Shown piece by piece: positions 55,416 through 62,506 of a stretch of 64,000 bases of DNA. The DNA is from Legionella beliardensis (GTDB taxonomy: Bacteria > Pseudomonadota > Gammaproteobacteria > Legionellales > Legionellaceae). The position numbers and the translations under genes were made by a program. Where the stretch lies: assembly GCF_900452395.1 (NCBI RefSeq), contig NZ_UGNV01000006.1, forward strand, positions 1 to 64,000. The letters are read 5' to 3'. The notes below the pieces were generated by a model that did no database searches, was not told the origin of the DNA, and saw nothing but the letters and a program-made list of their open reading frames with translations. How positions within the stretch are numbered: position 1 is the first letter of the stretch; the number at the start of each line of letters is the position of its first letter.

Positions 55416-56153
55416 TTAAGAAACAGCTATAACTTCAAAATTATGTACGTTAGCCAAAACACCATTTTCCCAGCCATCTACGATCAATTCACCAGCACTG
55501 TTTTGAAGTTTGGCAGCTACTTGCCCTGAAAAATGTGCTTTTTGAGCACTTTGACTTGGGAAAGCATCAAATACTACATACGTATCTTCATTAGCTTTCA
55601 AAGCCAGCCAGAAATAAGTGCTAGGCTCTGTTTCAGACACAAGCAGGGCTGCTTCTTTTAAGAAAGCTTCAACCGCTTGGCTTTTGCTTGGCTTTGCCTT
55701 GAAGATAATAAAGGACACTTCCTTTGTCTTTAAAACTTGAGCCGTTGAGAAATGATTTGCAGCAATAATGTCAAAATGATTCACATTTTGTAACACACCT
55801 TTTTCCCAACCACCTTGTACTAACGCGTTAGCATTTTCTTTTAAAGCATGAGCCACCTGCCCTAAAAAATGTTGCTCCTTACCTTTGTCATCAAAGAAGA
55901 CATCAAAAATAGCCAAACTATTACCATCCTTTAAGCCAAACCACAGCGGTGTACCAGGCTCTGTCTGCCGAACGAGTAGCGCCCCTTTTTGCAAGAATTG
56001 CTCTAGCTGTGATTGAGCTTCTGGTTTACTTAATAGTTTTATAAAAGTTGCTTTTTTAATCTTTTTTGAATTCGTCATCATTTCACCTGCATAATTAGAA
56101 TTTATCAATCCCAACGTTAAAAGACATGTCGTTAATAAAATTTTTTGTTTCAT
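55416..56153 (-). CDS. Exported tandem ABM-domain (monooxygenase-like) protein
   Basis: 245 residues. The signal peptide is residues 1-22 (SNYAG). Two similar ferredoxin-like domains of about 100 residues follow, each with LxKPEAQSQLEQFLQKGALLVRQTEPGT...WFGL, FDVF/FDAF, HFLGQVA and GWExGVLxNV motifs. This is the antibiotic-biosynthesis-monooxygenase/quinol monooxygenase type (PF03992-like). Single-domain relatives act on quinones or as dimers; here the dimer is built into one chain. Its promoter carries a palindrome matching the one at the TetR gene just upstream, so it is probably the target of that repressor, perhaps in response to a toxic small molecule. Confidence 0.75.
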   Translation of the reverse strand: MKQKILLTTCLLTLGLINSNYAGEMMTNSKKIKKATFIKLLSKPEAQSQLEQFLQKGALLVRQTEPGTPLWFGLKDGNSLAIFDVFFDDKGKEQHFLGQVAHALKENANALVQGGWEKGVLQNVNHFDIIAANHFSTAQVLKTKEVSFIIFKAKPSKSQAVEAFLKEAALLVSETEPSTYFWLALKANEDTYVVFDAFPSQSAQKAHFSGQVAAKLQNSAGELIVDGWENGVLANVHNFEVIAVS

Positions 56154-56172
56154 AAGTATTCCAATTTGCTAA

Positions 56173-56192
56173 TCTATCTACCCATAGATAGA
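56173..56192. promoter_or_regulatory. Probable TetR operator at the ABM gene
   Basis: TCTATCT-N6-AGATAGA, extended to a perfect 10-bp arm palindrome in context. It lies 20-39 bp before the ABM gene start codon and is identical in both half-sites to the operator at 56795. Confidence 0.75.
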
Positions 56193-56209
56193 TTAATTAG
56201 TTAAAAAAA

Positions 56210-56785
56210 TTAAAGAGTTATTTTTATAAAATTCTTTACCGTTTCTATATAAGAAAAATCCTTGTATAAGCGCGTCATAAGTAACCCACCCTCTAGTTGT
56301 ACAATCAAATATTTCGCCAAATCATTGACCGTATAAAGATTCCTCCATGAGCTATTAGCTTTTTTTTCCTTACTAAGTGTTTCTCTTATCCACCGCTCTA
56401 ATGTGTCAAAAAAAATACATACTTTCTTTTTCACCTTCTCAGGCAATGAAATTACATCTGATGCCAGCATACCTCCTAAGCACATTTTTAAATCATTACT
56501 TATAGTCAATGAGATAACTATGTCTACCAAGCTCAATAACTTTGCTTGCAGGGACAAATTATTGTTAGCGTTTAATTCGTCCAGCAAGACACTTACCCGC
56601 TCCAAATGCCATTCAATTACTGCAGTAGCTAAATCCTCTTTGGCAGGATAATAATAATGAATGCTAGAGGTTTTAATACCTACTGCATGGGCGATATCTT
56701 TGTAACTAAACGCGTTATAACCCATCGTTTGAATCAAGTTCTCAGCAGCATTTAATATTTTTTCTTGCATGGTTGTAATTTTCAT
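56210..56785 (-). CDS. TetR-family repressor
   Basis: 191 residues from the ATG at 56785 (MKITTMQEKILNAAENLIQT); the upstream in-frame start (56821) would include the operator. The N-terminal HTH is typical: AFSYKDIAHAVGIKTSSIHYYYPAKEDLA. The ligand domain (about 60-191) is helical, with an EGGLLMTRLYKD end. The order TetR then ABM gene on the same strand, with a matching palindrome before each, indicates autorepression and repression of the ABM gene, relieved by an unknown ligand. Both genes sit in the 1.56-kb space between the inverted TA copies. Confidence 0.88.
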   Translation of the reverse strand: MKITTMQEKILNAAENLIQTMGYNAFSYKDIAHAVGIKTSSIHYYYPAKEDLATAVIEWHLERVSVLLDELNANNNLSLQAKLLSLVDIVISLTISNDLKMCLGGMLASDVISLPEKVKKKVCIFFDTLERWIRETLSKEKKANSSWRNLYTVNDLAKYLIVQLEGGLLMTRLYKDFSYIETVKNFIKITL

Positions 56786-56794
56786 AAACACTAT

Positions 56795-56814
56795 TCTATC
56801 TACTAGAAGATAGA
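56795..56814. promoter_or_regulatory. Probable TetR autoregulatory operator
   Basis: TCTATCT-N6-AGATAGA, 10 bp upstream of the TetR ATG at 56785. It has the same half-sites and spacing as the site before the ABM gene. Confidence 0.75.
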
Positions 56815-56835
56815 TATTCAAGGTATTTTTAACTA

Positions 56836-56849
56836 TTTATTATTAGACC
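56836..56849 (+). repeat. 14-bp inverted repeat bracketing TA copy 2 (left)
   Basis: TTTATTATTAGACC, whose exact reverse complement is at 57515-57528. The two enclose the second TA copy, 14 and 7 bp outside the 644-bp arm. Confidence 0.65.
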
Positions 56850-56863
56850 CGATTAACAAGTGG

Positions 56864-57184
56864 TTAACATGCCTTTCTCAACTCTACTATATAATTTAAA
56901 TGCTGACTTCTTAATTGATCTCGAATTAATAATTCTAATAAAGGTTCAATTGAATACCCTAAGGCATCAGAAATTTTCTTAGCAAAGCTGATCCCAATGT
57001 CTTTTCTATTATGCTCAACATCACTTAAAAATTGTTTTGAAACCCCAATTTTTTTAGCTAACTCAACTTGCGTCATTTCATCACTCAAGCGTAAAGAGCG
57101 AATAAGTCCACCAAAGGTCATGGCCTCCCAAATATCTTGTGTTGCCACAAGTGCATCAACGGCTTGAGATCTTTTAGTAGTCAT
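56864..57184 (-). CDS. HigA-like XRE antitoxin, copy 2
   Basis: The protein is identical to the antitoxin at 54983. It overlaps its toxin gene by 11 bp as in copy 1. It reads away from the outer edge, toward the TetR gene, so transcripts of this copy could continue into tetR if no terminator intervenes; no hairpin is seen between them. Confidence 0.88.
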   Translation of the reverse strand: MTTKRSQAVDALVATQDIWEAMTFGGLIRSLRLSDEMTQVELAKKIGVSKQFLSDVEHNRKDIGISFAKKISDALGYSIEPLLELLIRDQLRSQHLNYIVELRKAC

Positions 57185-57455
57185 GTGGTGTTACCTCCAT
57201 TACCTCGATAAATTCGATTGTGCCATCTTTCTTAAGAATATAAATTGCACGCCATTGTTTATTTAGCCGGATTGAACGTTGGCCTGCCCGGTCACCCTTT
57301 AATGGCTCATCATGCCAACCAGGGCTCTTTCTTGTTTCTGTAAGGCCTATTTTATTAATCGCTACTAGCCATGCTCGAAATTTTTCTTGTAAATGTTTAG
57401 GCGCACGCTTTAAATCTTTAAGCGCCTGCTTTGTTATTAGAACGTCGGTAATCAC
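57174..57455 (-). CDS. RelE/HigB-like toxin, copy 2
   Basis: Identical to the toxin at 54712, with the same GTG start and upstream promoter region (both inside the repeat). Two identical copies imply a very recent duplication or ongoing gene conversion between the arms. Confidence 0.88.
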   Translation of the reverse strand: MITDVLITKQALKDLKRAPKHLQEKFRAWLVAINKIGLTETRKSPGWHDEPLKGDRAGQRSIRLNKQWRAIYILKKDGTIEFIEVMEVTPHDY

Positions 57456-57514
57456 AACTAACTCGTTTTATTTTAAATAATACACCTAAATAAGTGTACT
57501 TTCAAGTCGAGAAA

Positions 57515-57528
57515 GGTCTAATAATAAA
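57515..57528 (-). repeat. 14-bp inverted repeat bracketing TA copy 2 (right)
   Basis: GGTCTAATAATAAA, exact reverse complement of 56836-56849. Confidence 0.65.
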
Positions 57529-57729
57529 ATTAATCAGACTTAATGGATGCACTTCCAACTTTTGCTAAAAAAGTATATAGGCTTTCTACTTCTACGTAAA
57601 AAAACTTAATTACGTACTCGAAGATCAGCGAAACCACGTATTTCCACAGATGGTCTATAGCATACTTCATAAGATTCTTAACAACTTTTTGTAAAAGCTA
57701 ATTAGAATTCTCAATCGGCTAAATTAAGT

Positions 57730-57756
57730 TTTAAAAAAATTCAAATAGTATATAAT
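57730..57756 (+). promoter_or_regulatory. Promoter of the kinase-like gene, HEAT-family type
   Basis: GTTTTAAAAAAATTCA then TATAAT, 15-bp spacer. The first element is the same as upstream of the gene at 12508. Confidence 0.5.
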
Positions 57757-57782
57757 TGACGTTTTTTAGCTATTAATTAACT

Positions 57783-58883
57783 ATGAAATATAAATTTATT
57801 ACAGATTTTAAAGACGTTCAGCTTAAATTTGGTTCCCCTGAACAGGGCCTTAATTATGGTTACACAGCCTTGCCTAATCATTTTATTGACGATCATCCTC
57901 TTTTTGATAATGAATTCTTTATATTATATCGCCGTAGTGAATATGCAGCCCAAGTTGAATTAGCTTGCGCAAAGATATTTCAATATTTAATGGGTTATGG
58001 TTTAGACATGGAAATTGTCCAAGACAATAATCAATTTTTTGTTTCTAGTCGAAAAATAAAAAATTTTGTTGAAGGATGTGATGGTTTATCTGATCAAGAT
58101 GCATTACGAGTTAAAGGCCTCATCTCTGTATTCATTATCTGGTATTTTATAGGTCAGACCGATACTCATTCAGGGAATTATGGCTTAGCAGAGAGCGATA
58201 ATAAATTGTTAGCGTTTGGTTTAGATATGGCTGAGGCACTTGATTTTGAAATGCTAAAAAAACCATTAGAATTATTGACTTTAAAAAAAATTCCTTATTA
58301 TGTAGAAGAAAATTACGAAGGTGTTAGTGAAGATATTTTATCAAAGCATTTTGTAGCTTCTAAAAATTTTCAGAATGAAAAGTTTGCAATGATTAAATTA
58401 ATTGCAGATACTCCTTTTGAAGTATTTGAATCAATTATTAGAAATACCATAACATCTTCTTTTTCAATTCACAAAAGAATAATGTTGGAAAAATGCTTAG
58501 CGTACACAGAGGATGAGCCGAGCAGGGAAACTATTTTAGCTATGCTTTCCTCCCCAGATGAGCCAGAAGATTATTCTGTAGAAGCCCTTATCGCTCATTT
58601 GAAATCGCGGCATGAGCAGTGGAAATTATTAACAGAAAACCTAAAAAATTTTGAGCAAGATTTCTCTTTATCTAATCCTACTTTATTTTTTAAAGAATCT
58701 GAAAAATACCATCATGCTGATACTTCAAGTGATGATGATAGCTTTGGAAACGATAGTTTAGAAGAAAAGGTTGAGGCTAATAGTACCTATTCTTTTAGTT
58801 TTTTCAGTCCAGTAAGCCAGGAAAATCTTGATGATGCTGTTATTAATTCAGACATGCAGATAAATAAAAAGGAATATTCCTAA
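57783..58883 (+). CDS. Atypical kinase-like protein (candidate effector)
   Basis: 366 residues. The segment FIGQTDTHSGNYGL (Asp127, His129, Asn132) followed by LLAFGLDMAEAL (Asp148) matches the catalytic D-x-H/N and metal-binding D of HipA- and PI3/4-kinase-like folds. The N-terminal part contains a plausible nucleotide-binding strand-helix (FFILYRRSEYAAQVELACAKIF). The C-terminal 60 residues are acidic and Ser-rich (DTSSDDDSFGNDSLEEKVE), like an E-block signal. It phosphorylates an unknown lipid or protein, if active. The promoter resembles that of the HEAT genes. No HipB-like partner is adjacent, which argues against a toxin. Confidence 0.55.
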   Translation: MKYKFITDFKDVQLKFGSPEQGLNYGYTALPNHFIDDHPLFDNEFFILYRRSEYAAQVELACAKIFQYLMGYGLDMEIVQDNNQFFVSSRKIKNFVEGCDGLSDQDALRVKGLISVFIIWYFIGQTDTHSGNYGLAESDNKLLAFGLDMAEALDFEMLKKPLELLTLKKIPYYVEENYEGVSEDILSKHFVASKNFQNEKFAMIKLIADTPFEVFESIIRNTITSSFSIHKRIMLEKCLAYTEDEPSRETILAMLSSPDEPEDYSVEALIAHLKSRHEQWKLLTENLKNFEQDFSLSNPTLFFKESEKYHHADTSSDDDSFGNDSLEEKVEANSTYSFSFFSPVSQENLDDAVINSDMQINKKEYS

Positions 58884-59095
58884 AAGCAAAAAAAGGGTAT
58901 GGCCTCTAACTTGTTGATTAGTTAAATAAGCACTCCAAATTCAACGACATTGATGAACAAACCAATAACAATATAATGTAAATAGAACAGTTTTAGATTA
59001 GGTAATTGGCGTTGAGAATGTGGCTTAAATGCTGAGGGTGGAATATATACTTAACTAAAAAAAATAATGTGCTAAATAGTATTAATCTTGCCTTA

Positions 59096-59655
59096 TTATG
59101 CTTTAGCGACAGGTAATTCAGTCCAGCGCGTGGTATAGCAGGGGCTTTTCATCTCTCGCTTCATCGTCCATTGCTTTTGAAACCCTTCGGCGGCAAGCCG
59201 AATTGAACGTGCGCCATATCGTTTATGAATAGACTCTATGAGCGTCATGAGTTTTTCAGATTTAACCAGTGCGGTATCCGAAGGTTGATTAAATAAATCC
59301 ATTTGTACAGGTGACTTAGGCGTAAGTTCAGCGAGCATAATACCACTTTTCTGGTAGGCAATACCTTCTTTGTAAAGGCGCTTTAATGCTTGTTTAGCAA
59401 ATGCCGTTAATTGTCTTATATCATCGGTTGGATTAATTAGGCGAAAACTAATGGACCTAGAATAAGCCTTAAGCTGCTCATCAAAGCGATTGGTGCGGGG
59501 AAAGACAGACAGGTAATGAACAACCAATTCTTGTTTGCGAAGCTTGCCCCAAGCAGTAGTGCAATGATGACTAATGGCTTCTTCAATGGCTAGCAAATGG
59601 GTTTGCGGTCGCCCAAAAGAGCATGACGCAGAGCCTTGGGCGGGAGTATTCTGAC
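59096..59655 (-). pseudogene. UmuC C-terminal fragment 3 (longest open)
   Basis: Open for 166 codons and readable to about 59655: GSASCSFGRPQTHLLAIEEAISHH, SISFRLINPTDDIRQLTAFAKQAL, PVQMDLFNQ, ARSIRLAAEGFQ and the terminal TRWTELPVAKA. It is the little-finger and C-terminal region of a polymerase V catalytic subunit; the polymerase core is missing. The break lies near the IS30 element inserted to the right. Confidence 0.75.
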
Positions 59656-59767
59656 TTACCTTAATTTTAGAATTATAAATTCGAAGTTGATTTAGAATAA
59701 AGCGTTTAAATATTGTGGAATTGATAATATCTTAAGGTCATAGAATAAGGGCATTACCGCCTAACTT

Positions 59768-60863
59768 GGATTCAACAGATTAGTGCAACTTTTGTATATA
59801 AAAGAGGCAGGATAAGAGAGTAAACTTCCTGCTGTTTTAGTACAGGAGTTGTAAATGAGTTACAAGCATTTGGATTATCTCAAGCGGTGTAAAATTCAAG
59901 CGTTTGTGCATGCAGGTTATACGCAGCAACAAATAGCCGATGAGCTAGGGGTCCATAAGTCAACGATTAGTAGGGAGCTTAATCGTAATCTAACCTTTAT
60001 TCGCACGCGCTTAGGATATTGGACCTATAAGGCAAATTACGCGCAGAAGTATGCGGATGATAGGCAACGAGATAAGCCCAAGTACATCAAAGTCAATGAG
60101 GAGATTAAGCAGTTTATTAGGGAAAAGATAAGCCAGGACTGGAGTCCTGAACAAATTAGCGGCTATGCTAAACGCAAGCAGTTATTTAGCTTAAGTCATG
60201 AGTGGATTTATCAGTTTATTTTAACGGATAAAAAGCACGGCGGTAGCTTATTTAAACACTTAAGGCATCAACAAAAGAAGTATCGTAAGCGCTATGGTGG
60301 CCCTAAACGTCAAGGGCCAATTAGAAACAGGCGATTCATTGATGAAAGACCTAAAATCGTTGATGAAAAAGCGCGAATTGGTGATTGGGAGATTGATACC
60401 CTTATTGGCAAGAATCGTAAGCATGCTGTCGTTTCAATCGTTGAACGAAAGACTAAGTTTACTATCCTTAAAAAGGTTAACCAGAAAACCGCTGAAAACG
60501 TAAGCTTAGCCACGATAGATGCTTTAAAACCATATACCAACTCGGTTTTATCCATTACAGCTGATAACGGCTCTGAATTTGCTTATCATGAGAAGATAAC
60601 CGAGCAGTTAAATTCCGATTTTTTCTTCGCTCATCCTTATTCATCTTGGGAACGTGGACTTAATGAAAATACCAATGGATTGGTACGACAATACTTAAAA
60701 AAAGGCGCAAGCTTTGAATCCATAACTGATGAACACTTAAAAGCAATTATGGAAAAATTGAATGACAGACCTAGAAAAACATTAGGCTTTAAATCACCAG
60801 CTATGTTATTTTTACCGCAGACAGCTGATGAAGAAAAGGTGGTTGCATTAGCTTGTTGAATCC
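59768..60863 (+). mobile_element. IS30-family insertion sequence, intact
   Basis: 1096 bp. The ends are GGATTCAACAGATTAGTGC (left) and, reverse complemented, GGATTCAACAAGCTAATGC (right). The right repeat includes the stop codon of the transposase. It is the only apparently complete, undamaged IS in the window. A clear target duplication is not visible. Confidence 0.85.
59855..60859 (+). CDS. IS30-family transposase
   Basis: 334 residues, full length. The N-terminal helix-turn-helix (YTQQQIADELGVHKSTISRELNRN) binds the terminal repeats. The DDE catalytic core has Asp in GDWEIDTL, Asp in ITADNGSEF and Glu in ERGLNENTNGL, followed by the RKTLGFKSPAMLF ending typical of IS30. It has a good start (ATG after AGGAGTTGTAA). 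No frameshift was seen, so it is likely active. Confidence 0.95.
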   Translation: MSYKHLDYLKRCKIQAFVHAGYTQQQIADELGVHKSTISRELNRNLTFIRTRLGYWTYKANYAQKYADDRQRDKPKYIKVNEEIKQFIREKISQDWSPEQISGYAKRKQLFSLSHEWIYQFILTDKKHGGSLFKHLRHQQKKYRKRYGGPKRQGPIRNRRFIDERPKIVDEKARIGDWEIDTLIGKNRKHAVVSIVERKTKFTILKKVNQKTAENVSLATIDALKPYTNSVLSITADNGSEFAYHEKITEQLNSDFFFAHPYSSWERGLNENTNGLVRQYLKKGASFESITDEHLKAIMEKLNDRPRKTLGFKSPAMLFLPQTADEEKVVALAC

Positions 60864-60883
60864 GCCTAATAAAAATTTATTCT

Positions 60884-60911
60884 AAGTCTGATTACTGTGA
60901 TAACCAGACTT
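60884..60911. terminator. Hairpin downstream of IS30
   Basis: AAGTCTG and CAGACTT with a partly paired TTA/TAA inside. Close relative of the hairpin at 55356-55383; both are preceded by AATCCGCCT. Confidence 0.6.
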
Positions 60912-60971
60912 AATAACAAATTACTTGAGTATAAAATTTAGGCAATGATACTGTGATTATTTCTATATTTT

Positions 60972-60980
60972 TGTTATAAT
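60972..60980 (+). promoter_or_regulatory. Extended -10 promoter of the candidate ncRNA
   Basis: TGTTATAAT: a TGN extension directly before TATAAT, placing the start site at about 60987, exactly where the first paired element begins. Confidence 0.6.
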
Positions 60981-60986
60981 ATAATT

Positions 60987-61080
60987 AAGACGGGTAAAAC
61001 CTAGTTATGTGCCTTCAATGCTCCCCGCAATCGCGGGATATGAGTTGGAGGAAAAAGACATAGCGGGCGCCGTCTTTTTT
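60987..61080 (+). ncRNA. Candidate structured RNA next to a DUF3800 gene
   Basis: About 90 nt that fold into four nested stems: AAGACGG 60987-60993 with CCGTCTT 61070-61076; TATGT 61006-61010 with ACATA 61058-61062; CCTTCAA 61012-61018 with TTGGAGG 61045-61051 (one G-U); CCCGC 61024-61028 with GCGGG 61033-61037. It is preceded by an extended -10 promoter and ends in a T-run, so it looks like a free transcript. It is convergent with the DUF3800 gene, whose stop overlaps the T-run. Conserved RNA motifs adjacent to DUF3800 genes are known (DUF3800-I to -XI); whether this is one of them cannot be decided here. Confidence 0.6.
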
Positions 61081-61745
61081 TATTTCAGTTTCGGTTGCCA
61101 TCTAACTTCCTCAATAATCCTACTTGAAAATGCTTCATACCAGCCTAAATCATTTAACGCATGTTTACGAACGATGCCATAACAAAATAAATCAACGGCC
61201 TGAAGTCCAAAATTATTATGTGATAGCTCATGTAATATATTAAAAGACACATTAAGGGGTAATTTAGATTCAAGACTAGTTCTAAGAAAGCAATCAAATA
61301 CTGACCTTTCGCGCTTACCTTTGCACTTATCAACGATAAGTTGGATATGTTTATCTGAAAAAGAAAAGTCCACCCTATCAATGATTTCATGACAAAGTAA
61401 ATTATATAATCGATGCGGCTCAATTACATCATTAACCTGAGAATATAAATGAACTTTATCAACAACAATACTATAAATACCCCAATTTTGATGAGAAAAT
61501 TTTTCTAGTTGTCGATAAAAATATTGTTTAATAGCAGCGGTAGTGTTAGAACCTTTTAATTCTGAAATTTTATTTTTAGTTTTTTTCTGGTTTAGCTTCT
61601 CAACCAATGTTCTTCTAATCGCTGTTTTAAATGAAAAGAAAGTATTTGAATCATGGCAGACAAGTAAAGTGATACAAAAATATTTTGAATTATTTTTTTC
61701 AAAATTAAATCCTAAATCCCCTGACTCATCTAAAAAAATATACAT
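61080..61745 (-). CDS. DUF3800 protein
   Basis: 221 residues. It begins MYIFLDESGDLGF, the DESG(D) signature of DUF3800 (PF12686), predicted to have an RNase H-like fold with the Asp/Glu of this motif binding metal. Further acidic residues (IVVDKVH, LIVDKCKG, QAVDLFCYG) are in the positions expected for the rest of the active site. The biochemical role is unestablished; the genes are mobile, often in defence or mobile-element contexts, and often next to structured RNAs as here. It is convergent with the candidate RNA on the other strand. Confidence 0.85.
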   Translation of the reverse strand: MYIFLDESGDLGFNFEKNNSKYFCITLLVCHDSNTFFSFKTAIRRTLVEKLNQKKTKNKISELKGSNTTAAIKQYFYRQLEKFSHQNWGIYSIVVDKVHLYSQVNDVIEPHRLYNLLCHEIIDRVDFSFSDKHIQLIVDKCKGKRERSVFDCFLRTSLESKLPLNVSFNILHELSHNNFGLQAVDLFCYGIVRKHALNDLGWYEAFSSRIIEEVRWQPKLK

Positions 61746-62021
61746 AAGAAAATTATTATTTTTACTATAAGTAATTTTAACAAATTACCTATAACCTTAC
61801 ACTAAAAAATAATAGCTATAGGCATTTTAATATTAATCAATCACAAACGCGCAATTGGCTTGCGCTGTAAATTTTAAATTAAGTTAGCCTAAATAAAACG
61901 AGCAAAAAATCTAGAAGAATATTAAGAGGGCTATTGCATAGCCAGCACACCTTTCGCATGGTTAACCTATGCCCCGAAATGCCTTTACCCATAAGTACTT
62001 CTTAAATTTTTAATTAACAAT
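61746..62021. other. Non-coding stretch upstream of the DUF3800 gene
   Basis: No gene is seen. There is one perfect 6-bp-arm hairpin, GCGCAA/TTGCGC at 61849-61865. It carries the DUF3800 promoter region and leads into the GGTGAA repeat cluster. Confidence 0.45.
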
Positions 62022-62151
62022 TTCACCTAAAACCACGGTGAACACCTGGTGAAGTATCTGGTGAAGCAAAAAAACGGCTACTTCCCTACCCTGTATAGCT
62101 TTTAGCGCGTCGCTTTTTTATCTTCACCAGAAATTTCACCACGGCTTCACC
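62022..62151. repeat. Cluster of seven GGTGAA/TTCACC elements
   Basis: TTCACC at 62022; GGTGAA at 62037, 62048 and 62060 (two as CTGGTGAAG); and TTCACC at 62123, 62135 and 62146. The left group points right and the right group points left around a GC-richer centre with a small AGCG/CGCT hairpin. Position beside a relaxase gene suggests a binding array (oriT accessory sites, partition site or iterons). Confidence 0.5.
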
Positions 62152-62164
62152 ATAAAATGACGTG

Positions 62165-62491
62165 TTACGAGTGATTTTCATAAGAACTAGATTTAAGCTC
62201 ACGGTATTTGTTAGCGGCTGCAAGCTGTAATTTCTCTAAATCGTCTCGATTTAACTTTAACAATTCAACAGACATATTTTTAATTAGGGCATTCATCTGA
62301 ATAATAAGTTGATGGCAATATTTTTCGATGGCATTTGTTTCTTTAGAATGCCCTTCTTCACTAAAAAAATGATAGAGTCCAACTTGAACTAATTGATTGA
62401 TAATATTGGATAGGGATTCATTATTTTTAATTGCTAGTGCTGATAGGCGGCTATGCACCTTATCAGGCAATGAAATCGTTAAACGCGCCAT
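62165..62491 (-). CDS. Ribbon-helix-helix DNA-binding protein of a transfer module
   Basis: 108 residues from the ATG at 62491, with AGGGGA upstream. The N-terminus (MARLTISLPDKVHSRLSALA..NNESLSNIINQLVQVGL) is a CopG/Arc/MetJ-type ribbon-helix-helix; the rest is a helical tail. It lies directly after the relaxase-helicase gene in the same operon (16-bp gap). Small RHH proteins with relaxases (TraY/MobC-like) help to load the relaxase at oriT and repress transfer genes. The GGTGAA cluster next to it is a candidate binding site. Confidence 0.75.
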   Translation of the reverse strand: MARLTISLPDKVHSRLSALAIKNNESLSNIINQLVQVGLYHFFSEEGHSKETNAIEKYCHQLIIQMNALIKNMSVELLKLNRDDLEKLQLAAANKYRELKSSSYENHS

Positions 62492-62506
62492 GGAAAATCC
62501 CCTCAT

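Larger units (their letters stand above)
56864..57507 (-). repeat. Right arm of the 644-bp inverted repeat
   Basis: Reverse complement of 54660-55303. Beyond 57507 the flank resembles the left flank only weakly (a shared TTTTATTATTA stretch). Confidence 0.9.

Noticed and set aside
57783-58883. HipA persistence toxin
   Set aside because: Only the catalytic loop pattern is shared; the HipA N-terminal domain and a HipB-type antitoxin are missing.
59757-60870. GCCTAA on both sides of IS30 as a target duplication
   Set aside because: On the left it is separated from the element by three extra bases, so it is not directly adjacent; probably chance.
24078-61080. tRNA or rRNA genes
   Set aside because: No cloverleaf with CCA-adjacent stem and TTCRA loop, and no conserved rRNA stretch, was recognised anywhere in the window; a covariance scan would be decisive.
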